From Palsa-504 sp963767565 (GTDB lineage: Bacteria > Actinomycetota > Actinomycetes > Streptosporangiales > Streptosporangiaceae): a stretch of 64,000 nt of DNA. Below the pieces are notes generated by a model. That model did no database searches. It was not told where the DNA came from and was given only the letters and a program-made list of their open reading frames with translations. The position numbers and the translations under genes are program-made. Location: NCBI GenBank assembly GCA_963767565.1, contig CAVYEG010000016.1, forward strand, positions 1-64,000. The letters are read 5' to 3'. Positions 56,568-64,000 of the stretch are shown here, piece by piece. How positions within the stretch are numbered: the first letter of the stretch is position 1; every line of letters begins with the position of its first letter.

Positions 56568-57053
56568 ATGCAGCTAGGGACCTTGCGCCGCGTTCCGCCG
56601 CGTGAGCCCGTGCCGCGGCTTCTGCTGCCGGGGCACCTGCGGCGGCGGGTCGCCGTGCTGCTGGCGGCGTGCGTCGTGGTCCCGTGCGGCCTGGCCCTCT
56701 ACCTGGCCGGGCGGCCCAAGCCAGCCTGGCCGGACTCGGCGCTCGACCCGCGGATCGCCGCCGCCCTGAGCCGGTTTCCCGCGCTGCTGAACTGGCTGCC
56801 CGACCTGGGCACCCTGGTTCCGGTGACGCTGATGACCGTGGCCCTGGTCTTCGCGTTCCTGGCCGCTCGCCGCTGGACCGGAGCCGTCCTGGCCGCTCTG
56901 GCCCCGCCGTTGGCGATCGGCCTGACCGAGTACCTGCTCAAGCCCACCGTCGGCGATGCCCTCGGTCAGGGCTTCCCCAGCGGCCACGCCACCAGCTCGT
57001 TCGCGCTGGCCGGCGCGTTCAGCCTGGACCAGTACGTGGCCGGCCCGGCATAG
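56568..57053 (+). CDS. Truncated PAP2-family membrane phosphatase-like protein
   Basis: About 161 residues with two or three membrane segments. TEYLLKPTVGDALGQGFPSGHATSSFALAG contains the first PAP2 signatures (KPTVG and PSGH). The sequence then ends within ten residues (QYVAGPA), so the second half with SRxxxxxHxxxD is absent. Intact PAP2 proteins of this type are much longer. It is therefore probably inactive or a remnant after an internal deletion. No strong ribosome binding site precedes ATG 56568; the gap 56423-56567 shows nothing else. Confidence 0.6.
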   Translation: MQLGTLRRVPPREPVPRLLLPGHLRRRVAVLLAACVVVPCGLALYLAGRPKPAWPDSALDPRIAAALSRFPALLNWLPDLGTLVPVTLMTVALVFAFLAARRWTGAVLAALAPPLAIGLTEYLLKPTVGDALGQGFPSGHATSSFALAGAFSLDQYVAGPA

Positions 57054-57076
57054 GGTCGGCCCGGAAGGGAGCACGA

Positions 57077-57355
57077 ATGTCAGCCTCGCCGGAATCACAG
57101 CACCTTGACAACCGTCACCGGAACACGCTGCACCAGATCTTCGCCCACCCCGCGAGCCACAACATCGAATGGCACGCGGTGATCTCGCTGCTCGAGGCGG
57201 TGGGCACGGTTGAGGTACGGCACGACGGCAAGGTATCCGTCCGGGTCGGCTCCGAGGCCGCGTTCCTCGAGCCGCCGGCCGGCCAGGACATCGACGTCCA
57301 GACGGTCGTCGACCTGCGCCGCATGCTGAGCCAGGCGGGGTACGACCCGTCATGA
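57077..57355 (+). CDS. HicA-like small protein
   Basis: A 92-residue protein. RHRNTLHQIFAHPASHNIEW, then ISLLEAVGTVEVRHDGKVSV, and a C-terminal VVDLRRMLSQAGYDPS resemble HicA-type double-stranded RNA-binding-fold toxins widespread in actinobacteria, with a histidine in the HDGK turn. No HicB antitoxin is next to it, so it may be an orphan or have a different role. GGAAGGGAG precedes the ATG; its stop overlaps the next start by four bases. Confidence 0.6.
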   Translation: MSASPESQHLDNRHRNTLHQIFAHPASHNIEWHAVISLLEAVGTVEVRHDGKVSVRVGSEAAFLEPPAGQDIDVQTVVDLRRMLSQAGYDPS

Positions 57356-58149
57356 GCCGGGTCCTCGTCATCCGGCACCACGATATCGACTCGGCCGGTT
57401 TCGTGGCGGACGCGCTGGAGGCCCGGGGCGCCGAACTGGACGTCCACCTGTACCCCGACGGCACCGCGCCGCTGCCCGCCCTGGACGGCGCCGACTACGT
57501 GGTGGTGCTCGGCGCGGTCAGCTCGGTCAATGACCCGGAGCCCTGGATCGCCCGCGAGCTGGACTGGCTGCGCGCGGCCGGCCAGGCCGGGGTGCCCCTG
57601 CTGGGCATCTGCTTCGGGGCCCAGGCCATCTGCGCCGCCTTCGGCGGCCGGGTCGAGGCCATGGCGCGCAAGGAGATCGGCTGGTACACCGTCGAGCCGA
57701 CCGCCCCCGAGGCGATCCCGGCCGACCCGATGCCAGCCGGCTCCCAGGCGATCCCGGCCGGCGCCGAGCCGATCCCGGCCGGCCCCTGGCTGGAGTTCCA
57801 CGGTGACCGCTGCCTCCCGCCGCCGCACGCCACCGTGCTGGCCCGCAACCCGGTCGGGGTGCAGGCCTTCGGCATCGGCAGGCACCTGGCCGTCCAGTTC
57901 CACCCGGAGGTCGACGGGGCCCAGGTCAAACGCTGGCTGGACGCAGGCAGCAGCCGCGCCGCCGAACGCGCCGGGGTGGATCCCGACCAGCTCGTGGCCG
58001 AGACCATCCGCCAGGAGCCAGCCGCCCGCGAGCGGGCCGACCGCCTGGTCGCCGCCGCCCTGCGCTGGTCGGCCCTGACCCTGGCCGACCGCTCCGCCCC
58101 GACCCTGGCCGACCGCTCCGCCCCGACCCTGGCCGACCGCGGCGCCTAG
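57352..58149 (+). CDS. Type 1 glutamine amidotransferase
   Basis: A 265-residue class I amidotransferase-like protein. LLGICFGAQAICAAFGG carries the nucleophilic cysteine and VQFHPEVDG the histidine and glutamate. It resembles stand-alone GMP-synthase-like amidotransferases that deamidate small molecules. A low-complexity insertion with repeated (A/P)IPAG lies near residues 122-143, and the end repeats LADRSAPT three times through 24-base duplications. The ATG overlaps the HicA-like stop, so both are cotranscribed. Confidence 0.8.
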   Translation: MSRVLVIRHHDIDSAGFVADALEARGAELDVHLYPDGTAPLPALDGADYVVVLGAVSSVNDPEPWIARELDWLRAAGQAGVPLLGICFGAQAICAAFGGRVEAMARKEIGWYTVEPTAPEAIPADPMPAGSQAIPAGAEPIPAGPWLEFHGDRCLPPPHATVLARNPVGVQAFGIGRHLAVQFHPEVDGAQVKRWLDAGSSRAAERAGVDPDQLVAETIRQEPAARERADRLVAAALRWSALTLADRSAPTLADRSAPTLADRGA

Positions 58150-58418
58150 CCGGCGAGGCCGGGCCGGTCGTACAGCGCCATCATGGTGGCCTGCATGACC
58201 GCGAACGGGGCCGCGGCGCCCGCAGCGAACGCCTCCCCGCGGCAGACCACCCGGACGATCCGGCCCTCGGCGACCGACCGAAGCGGGCCGCCGCCCAGCC
58301 GGACGCCCTGCTCGGTCAGCTTCTCCACCCAGGACTTGACCGCGGTCAGCATCGCCACGTCCTCATCCGCAGTCGACTCGGCAGCCTCGTCGACCCAGAA
58401 CAGCAGCATGTACTTCAT
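58146..58418 (-). CDS. YCII-like small protein
   Basis: A 90-residue protein beginning MKYMLLFWVDEAAE, typical of YCII-related (DGPF) proteins; a conserved histidine/aspartate pair is not clear. It starts at ATG 58418, whose codon overlaps the methyltransferase stop, so it is translationally coupled. A 12-base duplication (ATGGCTTGCGCG on the plus strand) lies over its start region. Function is unknown; relatives often accompany sigma factors. It converges on the amidotransferase with a 4-base overlap. Confidence 0.6.
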   Translation of the reverse strand: MKYMLLFWVDEAAESTADEDVAMLTAVKSWVEKLTEQGVRLGGGPLRSVAEGRIVRVVCRGEAFAAGAAAPFAVMQATMMALYDRPGLAG

Positions 58419-59260
58419 GGCTTGCGCGATGGCTTGCGCGCGACGCCGCCCCACAGCGACGTCGGTCCGGCGGCCTCTAGGTCCGATGTCGGGCGCCACT
58501 GCGTGACCTTCACCACCCCGGGATCAACCAGGTCCAGGCCGGTGAAGAACCGGGCCACCACCTCGCGCGGCCGCCCGACGTGGTTGCCCTCGGCCAGGTG
58601 CTCGTTCATCCGCCGGATCATCTCGGCCATCTCGTCGGGGGAGATGTCGCTGGCCGCGTGCGAGATGACCAGGAAGCTGCCCGCGGGCACCGCGCTGGTC
58701 AGCCGGGCCACGATCTGCTCGGCCTCGTCCAGGTCCGGGATGTAATGCAGGATGGCCAGCAGCATGATCGCGACCGGCTGGCTGAAGTCTAGGGTGTCGG
58801 CCGCATCGGCCAGGATGGCGTCCGTATCCCGCAGGTCGGCGTCCAGGTAGGCGGTCACGCCCGCCGGGGTGCTGGTGAGCAGTGCGCGGGCGTGCGACAG
58901 GACCAGCGGGTCGTTGTCGACGTAGACGATCCGGCTGTCCGCCGCCACGTCCTGGGCCACCTGGTGGGTATTGCTGGCCGTCGGCAGCCCGGTGCCGATG
59001 TCCAGGAACTGGCGGATGCCCTGGTCGGCGGCCAGGTACCGGACGGTCCGGGCCAGAAAGGCCCGGTTCGCCCGCGCCGACGCGCGGATCGCCGGATAGG
59101 CCGCGATGGTCGCCTCGCCCGCGATCCGGTCCGCCTCGAAGTTGTCCTTGCCGCCCAGCCAGTAGTCGTAGACCCGGGCCGGATGAGCCACGCTGGCGTC
59201 GAAGCGGGACGGGACGCGTGCCGCGCCGGAACCCGCCCGGAACGGCTCGCCGCTGGTCAT
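58415..59260 (-). CDS. SAM-dependent methyltransferase (PF04672 type)
   Basis: A 281-residue methyltransferase of the actinomycete-specific family. SVAHPARVYDYWLGGKDNFEADR is its hallmark N-terminal segment, FLDIGTGLPTASNTHQVAQ the SAM loop, IVYVDNDPLVLSHARALL motif II. AGGTAGGG lies before ATG 59260. These genes are numerous in streptomycetes and relatives; substrates are mostly unknown. The C-terminus ends RKPSRKP, a small duplication that includes the stop-proximal codons. Confidence 0.85.
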   Translation of the reverse strand: MTSGEPFRAGSGAARVPSRFDASVAHPARVYDYWLGGKDNFEADRIAGEATIAAYPAIRASARANRAFLARTVRYLAADQGIRQFLDIGTGLPTASNTHQVAQDVAADSRIVYVDNDPLVLSHARALLTSTPAGVTAYLDADLRDTDAILADAADTLDFSQPVAIMLLAILHYIPDLDEAEQIVARLTSAVPAGSFLVISHAASDISPDEMAEMIRRMNEHLAEGNHVGRPREVVARFFTGLDLVDPGVVKVTQWRPTSDLEAAGPTSLWGGVARKPSRKP

Positions 59261-59412
59261 CGCCCTACCTCCTGTTGCTGTCCGCACTGGTACCGAGAAT
59301 GCTCACGGTCACGATCTTGCCTGGCCCGGCCGACGCCGGTCAAAACGGCCGGCCTGACGTTTTCCGGTGAGCTCAGCGCCCGAAGATCGGGTAACCTTTC
59401 TGGGTTAGCAAT

Positions 59413-59486
59413 GGCGGAGTAGCTCAGACAGGCAGAGCAAGCGGCTCATAATCGCTGTGTCGCCGGTTCAAGTCCGGCCTCCGCTA
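59413..59486 (+). tRNA. tRNA-Met (CAT anticodon)
   Basis: Cloverleaf from the sequence: acceptor GGCGGAG (59413-59419) pairs with CTCCGCT (59479-59485) with one G-U; D-stem GCTC/GAGC; anticodon loop CTCATAA with CAT; T-arm GCCGG-TTCAAGT-CCGGC (59462-59478); discriminator A. CCA is not fully encoded (ACACC follows). Neighbouring rpmG supports the usual elongator tRNA-Met position in actinobacteria. Confidence 0.93.
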
Positions 59487-59527
59487 CACCTTGTCAGTCC
59501 CCACGAAGATGAGAAAGGCGCTGCACC

Positions 59528-59692
59528 GTGGCTGCCACCGACGTCCGGCCGAAGATCACGCTGGCTTGCCAGGAATGCAAGCGCCGGAACTACATCACCA
59601 GGAAGAACCGGCGTAACGACCCGGACCGGCTCGAGCTGAAGAAGTACTGCCCGTGGTGCCGCTGCCACCGGGCCCACCGCGAGACCCGATAG
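59528..59692 (+). CDS. rpmG: Ribosomal protein L33 (zinc-binding form)
   Basis: A 54-residue protein starting with GTG: ATDVRPKITLACQECKRRNY then KKYCPWCRCHRAHRETR. Both CxxC pairs (CQEC, CPWC) are present, so this is the zinc-containing C+ version of L33 in the large ribosomal subunit. AAAGG lies about ten bases upstream. It sits 41 bases after tRNA-Met and six bases before the first dehydratase subunit gene, the common actinobacterial order. Confidence 0.93.
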   Translation: MAATDVRPKITLACQECKRRNYITRKNRRNDPDRLELKKYCPWCRCHRAHRETR

Positions 59693-59697
59693 CCCAC

Positions 59698-60141
59698 GTG
59701 GCGATCAACACCGACTACATCGGGCGGACCTTCGAGCCGTCTGAGCCGTACGAGGTCAGCCGGGTCAAGATCGCCGAGTTCGCCGACGCGATCGGCGAGC
59801 CCAGCCCGCTGTGCCGGGACCAGGCGGCGGCCCAGGCGGCCGGCTACCCGGACGTGATCGCCCCGCCCACCTTCGCCATCGTGGTCAGCGCGGCTAACAG
59901 CGCCCGGGTCACGCACGACCCGGACCTGGGCGTGAACTACGCCATGATCGTGCACGGCGAGCAGAGCTTCAGCCACGCCCGGCCGCTGCACGCGGGCGAC
60001 GTCGTGACCTCGCAGTCCACCATCGAGTCGATCAGGGGTGTGGGCAGCATGACCACGCTGACCACCGTCACCCAGATCAGGACCATCGCCGGCGAGCACG
60101 TATGCACCGCCCGCTCGGTGCTCGTCGAACGCGGCGCCTAG
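59698..60141 (+). CDS. MaoC N-terminal dehydratase domain protein (HadA-like subunit)
   Basis: A 147-residue hot-dog protein: NTDYIGRTFEPSEPYEVSRVKIAEFADAIGE, then YPDVIAPPTFAIVV and GEQSFSHARPLHAGDV. It matches the FAS1-like dehydratase domain of HadA, the non-catalytic, chain-binding partner of the 3-hydroxyacyl-ACP dehydratase of FAS-II. GTG 59698 has no Shine-Dalgarno but lies five bases after the rpmG stop, so coupling is likely. The second subunit follows eight bases later. Confidence 0.85.
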   Translation: MAINTDYIGRTFEPSEPYEVSRVKIAEFADAIGEPSPLCRDQAAAQAAGYPDVIAPPTFAIVVSAANSARVTHDPDLGVNYAMIVHGEQSFSHARPLHAGDVVTSQSTIESIRGVGSMTTLTTVTQIRTIAGEHVCTARSVLVERGA

Positions 60142-60149
60142 GAGAAACG

Positions 60150-60575
60150 ATGGGCAGCCCCAGCTACGACGACATCCAGGCCGGGACCGAGCTCCCGCCC
60201 CGGCAGTACCAGGTGACCCGGCGTGACCTGGTGCGCTACGCCGGGGCCTCCGGCGACTTCAACGTCATCCACTGGAACGAGCGCATCGCCAAGTCGGTCG
60301 GCCTGCCCGACGTGATCGCGCACGGCATGCTCACCATGGCTCTCGCCGGCCGGTTCCTCACCGAGTGGGCCGGCGACCCGGGGGCGGTGGCCGAGTACGG
60401 CGTCCGGTTCTCCGCCCCGGTCGTGGTCCACGACGACGACAAGGGCGCCACGGTCGAGGTGGCCGGCACGGTGACCGAGAAGCTCGGCGGCCGCCGGGTG
60501 GCGATCGACGTCACCGCCCGGTCCGAGGGGACCAAGGTCCTGACCCGGGCCCGCGCCGTCATTCAGCTGCAGTGA
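60150..60575 (+). CDS. MaoC-family (R)-hydratase (HadB-like catalytic subunit)
   Basis: A 141-residue hot-dog hydratase. SGDFNVIHWNERIAKSVGLPDVIAHGMLTM carries the Asp...His catalytic pair of the hydratase-2 motif. With HadA-like it should dehydrate 3-hydroxyacyl-ACP in fatty acid synthesis. TAGGAGAAACG precedes ATG 60150. Its stop overlaps the murB GTG. Confidence 0.87.
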   Translation: MGSPSYDDIQAGTELPPRQYQVTRRDLVRYAGASGDFNVIHWNERIAKSVGLPDVIAHGMLTMALAGRFLTEWAGDPGAVAEYGVRFSAPVVVHDDDKGATVEVAGTVTEKLGGRRVAIDVTARSEGTKVLTRARAVIQLQ

Positions 60576-61630
60576 ACCTGTCCGACCTCACCACCATCGG
60601 CCTGGGCGGCCCGGCCCGCGCCTTCCTCCGGGCCGGCACCGACGATGAGTTGATCGACGCCGTGGCCACCGCCGACGCCAGCGGCGAGCCGGTGCTGATC
60701 CTGGGCGGCGGCAGCAACCTGATCGTCGCCGACGCGGGCTTCGACGGCACCGTCGTCCATGTGGCGACCCGGGGCCTGGCCCGCGACGGCGAGCCGGGCA
60801 CGGTGACCGTCGCGGCCGGCGAGGACTGGGACGAGGTGGTGGCCAGGTCCCTGGCCGAGGGCCTGGCCGGCCTGGAGTGCCTGTCCGGCATCCCCGGCCG
60901 CGCCGGGGCGACCCCGATCCAGAACGTCGGCGCCTACGGCCAGGAGGTCGCCCAGGTCATCACCGGAGTGCGGGTCTACGACCGGCTGACCAAGGAAACC
61001 CTTCATCTACCGAACGAATCGTGCGGCTTCGGGTACCGCACCAGCATGTTCAAACGGGATGAGACGCACCGCCTGGTCGTGCTGGGCGTGACGTTCCGGC
61101 TCGCCGTGGGGCCGCTGTCGGCGCCGGTCCGCTACCCCGAACTAGCCGAAGCGCTCGGCGTCGAGGTCGGGGCCCGGGTCCCGGGCACCGAGGCCCGTTC
61201 GGCCGTGATCCAGCTCAGGCAGCGCAAGGGCATGGTCATCGACCCGGCCGACCCGGACAGCCGCAGCGTGGGCTCGTTCTTCGTCAACCCGGTGCTCGAC
61301 GCGGCCGCGCTGGCCGCGGTCGAGGCGGCGGCGCGGGCCAGGTACGGCCCGCAGGTCCGGGTGCCCCGGTTCGCCGCCGGGGACGGGCTGGTGAAGGTCC
61401 CGGCCGCCTGGCTGATCGAGCGGGCCGGCTACGGCAAGGGCTACAGCCCCAGCGGCGGCCCGAGCGACGGCGCCCGCATCTCGGCCAAGCACACGCTGGC
61501 CCTGGTCAACTCCGGCTCGGCCAGCACGGCCGCGCTGATCGCGCTGGCCCGGGAGATCAGGGCCGGGGTGAGCAACACGTTCGGCGTGTCGCTCACCCCG
61601 GAACCCGTCCTGGTCGGTGTCGCGCTCTAG
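60572..61630 (+). CDS. murB: UDP-N-acetylenolpyruvoylglucosamine reductase
   Basis: A 352-residue MurB. TTIGLGGPARAFLRAGT, ILGGGSNLIVADAGFDG (FAD-binding), LSGIPGRAGATPIQNVGAYGQEV, a RTSMFK tyrosine/serine-type segment, RKGMVIDPADPDSRSVGSFFVNPV (proton-donor serine) and the C-terminal AKHTLALVN glutamate region are all present. It performs the NADPH step to UDP-MurNAc in peptidoglycan synthesis. The GTG start overlaps the HadB-like stop. Confidence 0.93.
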   Translation: MNLSDLTTIGLGGPARAFLRAGTDDELIDAVATADASGEPVLILGGGSNLIVADAGFDGTVVHVATRGLARDGEPGTVTVAAGEDWDEVVARSLAEGLAGLECLSGIPGRAGATPIQNVGAYGQEVAQVITGVRVYDRLTKETLHLPNESCGFGYRTSMFKRDETHRLVVLGVTFRLAVGPLSAPVRYPELAEALGVEVGARVPGTEARSAVIQLRQRKGMVIDPADPDSRSVGSFFVNPVLDAAALAAVEAAARARYGPQVRVPRFAAGDGLVKVPAAWLIERAGYGKGYSPSGGPSDGARISAKHTLALVNSGSASTAALIALAREIRAGVSNTFGVSLTPEPVLVGVAL

Positions 61631-61633
61631 CTG

Positions 61634-62761
61634 CTAGTGGTGCAGCAGGTTGAGCGTGTTGGTGGCGTCGTCCACGTAGTAGACGGCGTCGTGGCCGGGC
61701 TTGACGGCCAGGCCGAACAGTGCCCCCGATCCGGGCGGGGAACCTGAGCTGTCCAGCTGGCGGACGGCGATCTGGGCCCCGAATCGGGTGGTCTCGACCA
61801 GGTTCCCGTCGCCGGCGTTGACGGTCAGGATGTCACCGCCGGGCGCCACGACCAGGCCGAGCGGGTTGTTCAGGCGACCGCCCCGGGTGACGGTGAAGCC
61901 GACGCCGGCGCTGCCGGCCCGGAAGAGGGCATCCGGGATGGCGGCGACCCTGTTGGCCAGCGTGTCGGCCACGTACAGCACGCCGTTACGGCCCAGGCCG
62001 GCCCCGGTGGGGCCGACGACCAGGGCGGCGGAGTTCAGCGCCTCGGGGAAGCCGGACCCGATCGTGGTGTCGAACCAGATGAACGGCAGCCCGAAGTTCG
62101 GGATCTTGATGACCAGGCGCAGCACCGTGCCGCCGAAGACGGTCTTCCCGTTGGCCTTGACCGTGCCGTTCAGCACGTTGGTCACGAACAGCACGGCCTG
62201 GTTGCCCAGGTCCAGGCTGCCCATGTCCCACGGCCCGTTGATGCCGTGGCCGTGGAAGGTCTCGCGGACGTGGCCCCATCGGTCAAGCACGATCAGGCAG
62301 CCGGCGCCCGAGACGTTGCCGTTCTTGGTGGGCAGCGAGCCGACGATCACCCAGCCGCTGCGCAGTACGGTCAGCGCGGTGGTCAGGCCGACGCCGCCCG
62401 GGCAGCCGCGCAGGTTGCGGCTGATGCTGGCGAACACCCACTGGTGACCGGACGGGGTGACCTCGACGATCGTGGTTCCCGTGCCCTGCACGTTCGCCTT
62501 GTCGTTGAAGTTGCTGACCAGGACGTTGCCCTGGAACAGGTCGCCGGTGCTGCGCGGGACGACGAACACGCCGTACGGGTTGACGTCGCCGTTGCCCGGC
62601 ACCGTGGACGCGATCACGCTCGTGGAATGCAACGGGCCGACAAACGCCGGGAATCCTCCCGCGCTGGCGCTGCCCGCCATCAGGGTGGTGCCGGCCAGCA
62701 ACCCGGCGGTGGTGGTGATGACCGCGGCCAGGCCAGCCGCGAACCGTCTTGTTGGTTTCAT
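61634..62761 (-). CDS. Secreted TIGR03118-like beta-propeller protein
   Basis: A 375-residue exported protein. The signal peptide is RRFAAGLAAVITTTAGLLAG with cleavage after SASA. The mature protein has repeated propeller-like strands: NPYGVFVVPRSTG, GNVLVSNFND, GVLYVADTLANRVAAIPDAL, NNPLGLVVAPGGDILTVNAGDGNLVE and HDAVYYVDDATNTLNLL. This fits the TIGR03118/NHL-like secreted family of unknown function. AAGGAAG lies about 11 bases before the ATG. It converges on murB with three bases between the stops. Confidence 0.75.
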   Translation of the reverse strand: MKPTRRFAAGLAAVITTTAGLLAGTTLMAGSASAGGFPAFVGPLHSTSVIASTVPGNGDVNPYGVFVVPRSTGDLFQGNVLVSNFNDKANVQGTGTTIVEVTPSGHQWVFASISRNLRGCPGGVGLTTALTVLRSGWVIVGSLPTKNGNVSGAGCLIVLDRWGHVRETFHGHGINGPWDMGSLDLGNQAVLFVTNVLNGTVKANGKTVFGGTVLRLVIKIPNFGLPFIWFDTTIGSGFPEALNSAALVVGPTGAGLGRNGVLYVADTLANRVAAIPDALFRAGSAGVGFTVTRGGRLNNPLGLVVAPGGDILTVNAGDGNLVETTRFGAQIAVRQLDSSGSPPGSGALFGLAVKPGHDAVYYVDDATNTLNLLHH

Positions 62762-63071
62762 TGCGGTGCCGCTTCCTTTCGTGAAGAAATGTCTTCACTG
62801 GGAAGCACGTGCCGGAGAGCGGATCGGTTCGGGGCAGGCCTGAAGACCAGTGCCGCGGGTGCGGGAAGGACACGGCTCACCAGATCCGCAACCCGCACGG
62901 GTCACGGCCTGATGATCTTCCTGACGCCCGCGGGCACCGGCCGTCACCTTGGTCTACGCATGGCGGCGTCCTCCGGCTCAACGCCCGGGACGCGCGTAAG
63001 GCGGTCGTAATAACTTTCAGGAAACGCCGTCATTCGCGAACCTTTCCGCCGCCAGGTGCAATAGAGGGGCG
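62762..63071. other. Intergenic region between propeller protein and sigma factor
   Basis: No convincing gene in 310 bases. An inverted repeat GTGAAG-AAATGT-CTTCAC lies at 62781-62798, just upstream of the propeller gene start on the minus strand. AGGGG precedes the sigma factor ATG at 63072. Divergent promoters are expected here, but no clear boxes were fixed. Confidence 0.5.
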
Positions 63072-63599
63072 ATGGACGATGACGAGCTGATCGCGCGCCT
63101 GGCCGGCGGCGACGACCGGGCCCTGCGCGAGCTGTTCAGGCGGCACGCGCCGATCCTGGCCGCCCGGCTGCGGACCGTGCTGCCGCCGTCCGACGTCGAG
63201 GACGTGCTGCAGGAGACCTTCCTCGCCGCCTGGCGGGGCGCGGCCTCCTACCAGCCGCACGGCCCGGCCGGCGCCTCGAAGGCGGGCGGCTGGCTGTGGG
63301 GGATCGCCCGCCGCCAGGCCGCGCTGCTGCTGCGCCGCCGCGGGCCCGCCCTGGCGTCCCTGCCCGACGTGCTGACGCTGGCGGGCGACCCCGCGATGGC
63401 CGTGGTCAACCAGGCTCAGCTGGCCTCCGCGGTGCGCACGCTCAGCCCGGCTGAGCATCAGGTGTGGCAGCTCATGTACGTCGAGGATCGCCCGCTCGCC
63501 GAGGTGGCGGAGCTGACCGGCGTTCCCGAGGGCACGGTGAAAAGCCGCGCGCACCGCGCCCGCCGTCTCCTGCGCGCCGCCCTGGGAGGTGGCTCCTGA
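63072..63599 (+). CDS. ECF-type RNA polymerase sigma factor
   Basis: A 175-residue sigma-70-family protein with regions 2 (LFRRHAPILAARLRTVLPPS, VEDVLQETFLAAWRG) and 4 (LSPAEHQVWQLMYVEDRPLAEVAELTGVPEGTVKSRAHRARRLLR), and no regions 1 or 3. It directs polymerase to a small regulon, often its own promoter. AGGGG precedes the ATG. The stop overlaps the start of the following membrane protein (TGATG), the usual arrangement for a sigma factor and its partner regulator. Confidence 0.88.
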   Translation: MDDDELIARLAGGDDRALRELFRRHAPILAARLRTVLPPSDVEDVLQETFLAAWRGAASYQPHGPAGASKAGGWLWGIARRQAALLLRRRGPALASLPDVLTLAGDPAMAVVNQAQLASAVRTLSPAEHQVWQLMYVEDRPLAEVAELTGVPEGTVKSRAHRARRLLRAALGGGS

Positions 63600-64000
63600 T
63601 GACCGAGCGCGAGAACAGTGCCTACGAGAACGGTGCCTACGAGAACGGTGCCTACGAGAACAGTGCCTACGACGGTGAGCTTGATCTGCGTGGCATTGAC
63701 CTCGGCCGGGTCTGGACCGGCGTCGCGGCCGAGGTCTGGCGGCGTCACCCCGGCTCGGTCGAGCGGACCGCCACGCGGCTGCTGCGCTCGCCCGGCCTGG
63801 CCCGCGCCCTGCTGACCTCGCCGTCGCTGACGCTCCCGTGGCTGATCTCGACGCTGGTCGTCTTCGTCGCGGGCGGCCTCTTCAACTTCGCCGGCGGGCA
63901 GCCGCTGGTCTGGCTGCTCGCCCCGGCCATCGCCGCGATCGGCATCGCCTACGCCTACGGCCCCGGCATCGACCCGGCCTGGGAGCTGTCCTGCAGCATG
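63599..64000 (+). CDS. Membrane protein, possible sigma-factor partner (runs off window)
   Basis: The first 134 codons are seen. The N-terminus contains a 15-base repeat encoding AYENG/AYENS four times. Then come a helical segment (VWRRHPGSVERTATRLLRSP) and two membrane helices (LPWLISTLVVFVAGGLF and QPLVWLLAPAIAAIGIAYAY). A zinc-binding anti-sigma motif (HxxxCxxC) is not visible in this part. The overlap with the sigma gene suggests functional coupling, but the family is not recognised. Confidence 0.6.
   Translation, partial: MTERENSAYENGAYENGAYENSAYDGELDLRGIDLGRVWTGVAAEVWRRHPGSVERTATRLLRSPGLARALLTSPSLTLPWLISTLVVFVAGGLFNFAGGQPLVWLLAPAIAAIGIAYAYGPGIDPAWELSCSM

Overview
The window is high-GC DNA from an actinomycete. 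The support is GC-rich codons, frequent GTG starts, AAGGAGG-type ribosome binding sites, TGATG/ATGA start-stop overlaps, a tRNA-Met/rpmG/hadA-hadB-like/murB neighbourhood typical of Actinobacteria, and a PF04672-type methyltransferase. The order cannot be fixed from the sequence alone.

Region 1 (1-42.76 kb) is one very large catabolic island. It holds acyl-CoA ligases, five intact acyl-CoA dehydrogenases plus the tail of a sixth, enoyl-CoA hydratases, a MaoC hydratase, short-chain dehydrogenases, two thiolases, a CitE-like lyase, a CaiB-type CoA transferase and an aldehyde dehydrogenase. It also holds two LLM flavin oxidoreductases, three cytochromes P450 with one 3Fe-4S ferredoxin and one ferredoxin reductase, an AtuA/AtuA_C pair, two related FadR-type GntR regulators and a complete branched-chain-amino-acid-type ABC importer. 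Read together, it looks like import, P450 or flavin oxidation, CoA activation and beta-oxidation-like cleavage of a hydrophobic, probably branched, isoprenoid or alicyclic acid; the substrate is inferred. AT-rich inverted repeats sit at almost every promoter. Several members are broken: a frameshifted amidohydrolase, a doubly frameshifted ligase and a shortened DUF4387 gene.

Region 2 (42.76-50.1 kb) is accessory DNA. It starts with a tyrosine recombinase beside a 57-bp direct repeat. Two exported proteins follow, one built of Ala-Pro-Val-Thr heptads and one with two LysM domains, a membrane anchor and a duplicated unknown domain. Next comes a compact RiPP-like locus: an HTH regulator, a promoter with two copies of the operator TGTACG-N8-CGTACA, a 57-residue peptide with eight cysteines, two strong hairpins and a PqqD/M50-type membrane metalloprotease. 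I consider this the best candidate for an undescribed system.

Region 3 (50.2-59.3 kb) begins with a two-gene operon, a fused FAD/Fe-S glycolate/D-lactate dehydrogenase and a haloacetate-dehalogenase-like hydrolase that keeps the known fluoroacetate-dehalogenase active-site residues. Together they could convert a haloacetate through glycolate to glyoxylate. Then come a lipoprotein, an M50B-like membrane protein, an HTH gene divergent from methionine aminopeptidase over a palindromic operator, a truncated PAP2 protein, a HicA-like protein, a glutamine amidotransferase, a YCII-like protein and a methyltransferase.

Region 4 (59.4-64 kb) is housekeeping: tRNA-Met, rpmG, two MaoC-type dehydratase subunits, murB, a secreted propeller-type protein, and an ECF sigma factor overlapping a membrane protein that runs off the window.

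A recurring oddity is short tandem duplication right at gene ends, often carrying the stop codon of the neighbouring gene. Several frameshifts could be real decay or assembly errors in GC-rich repeats.
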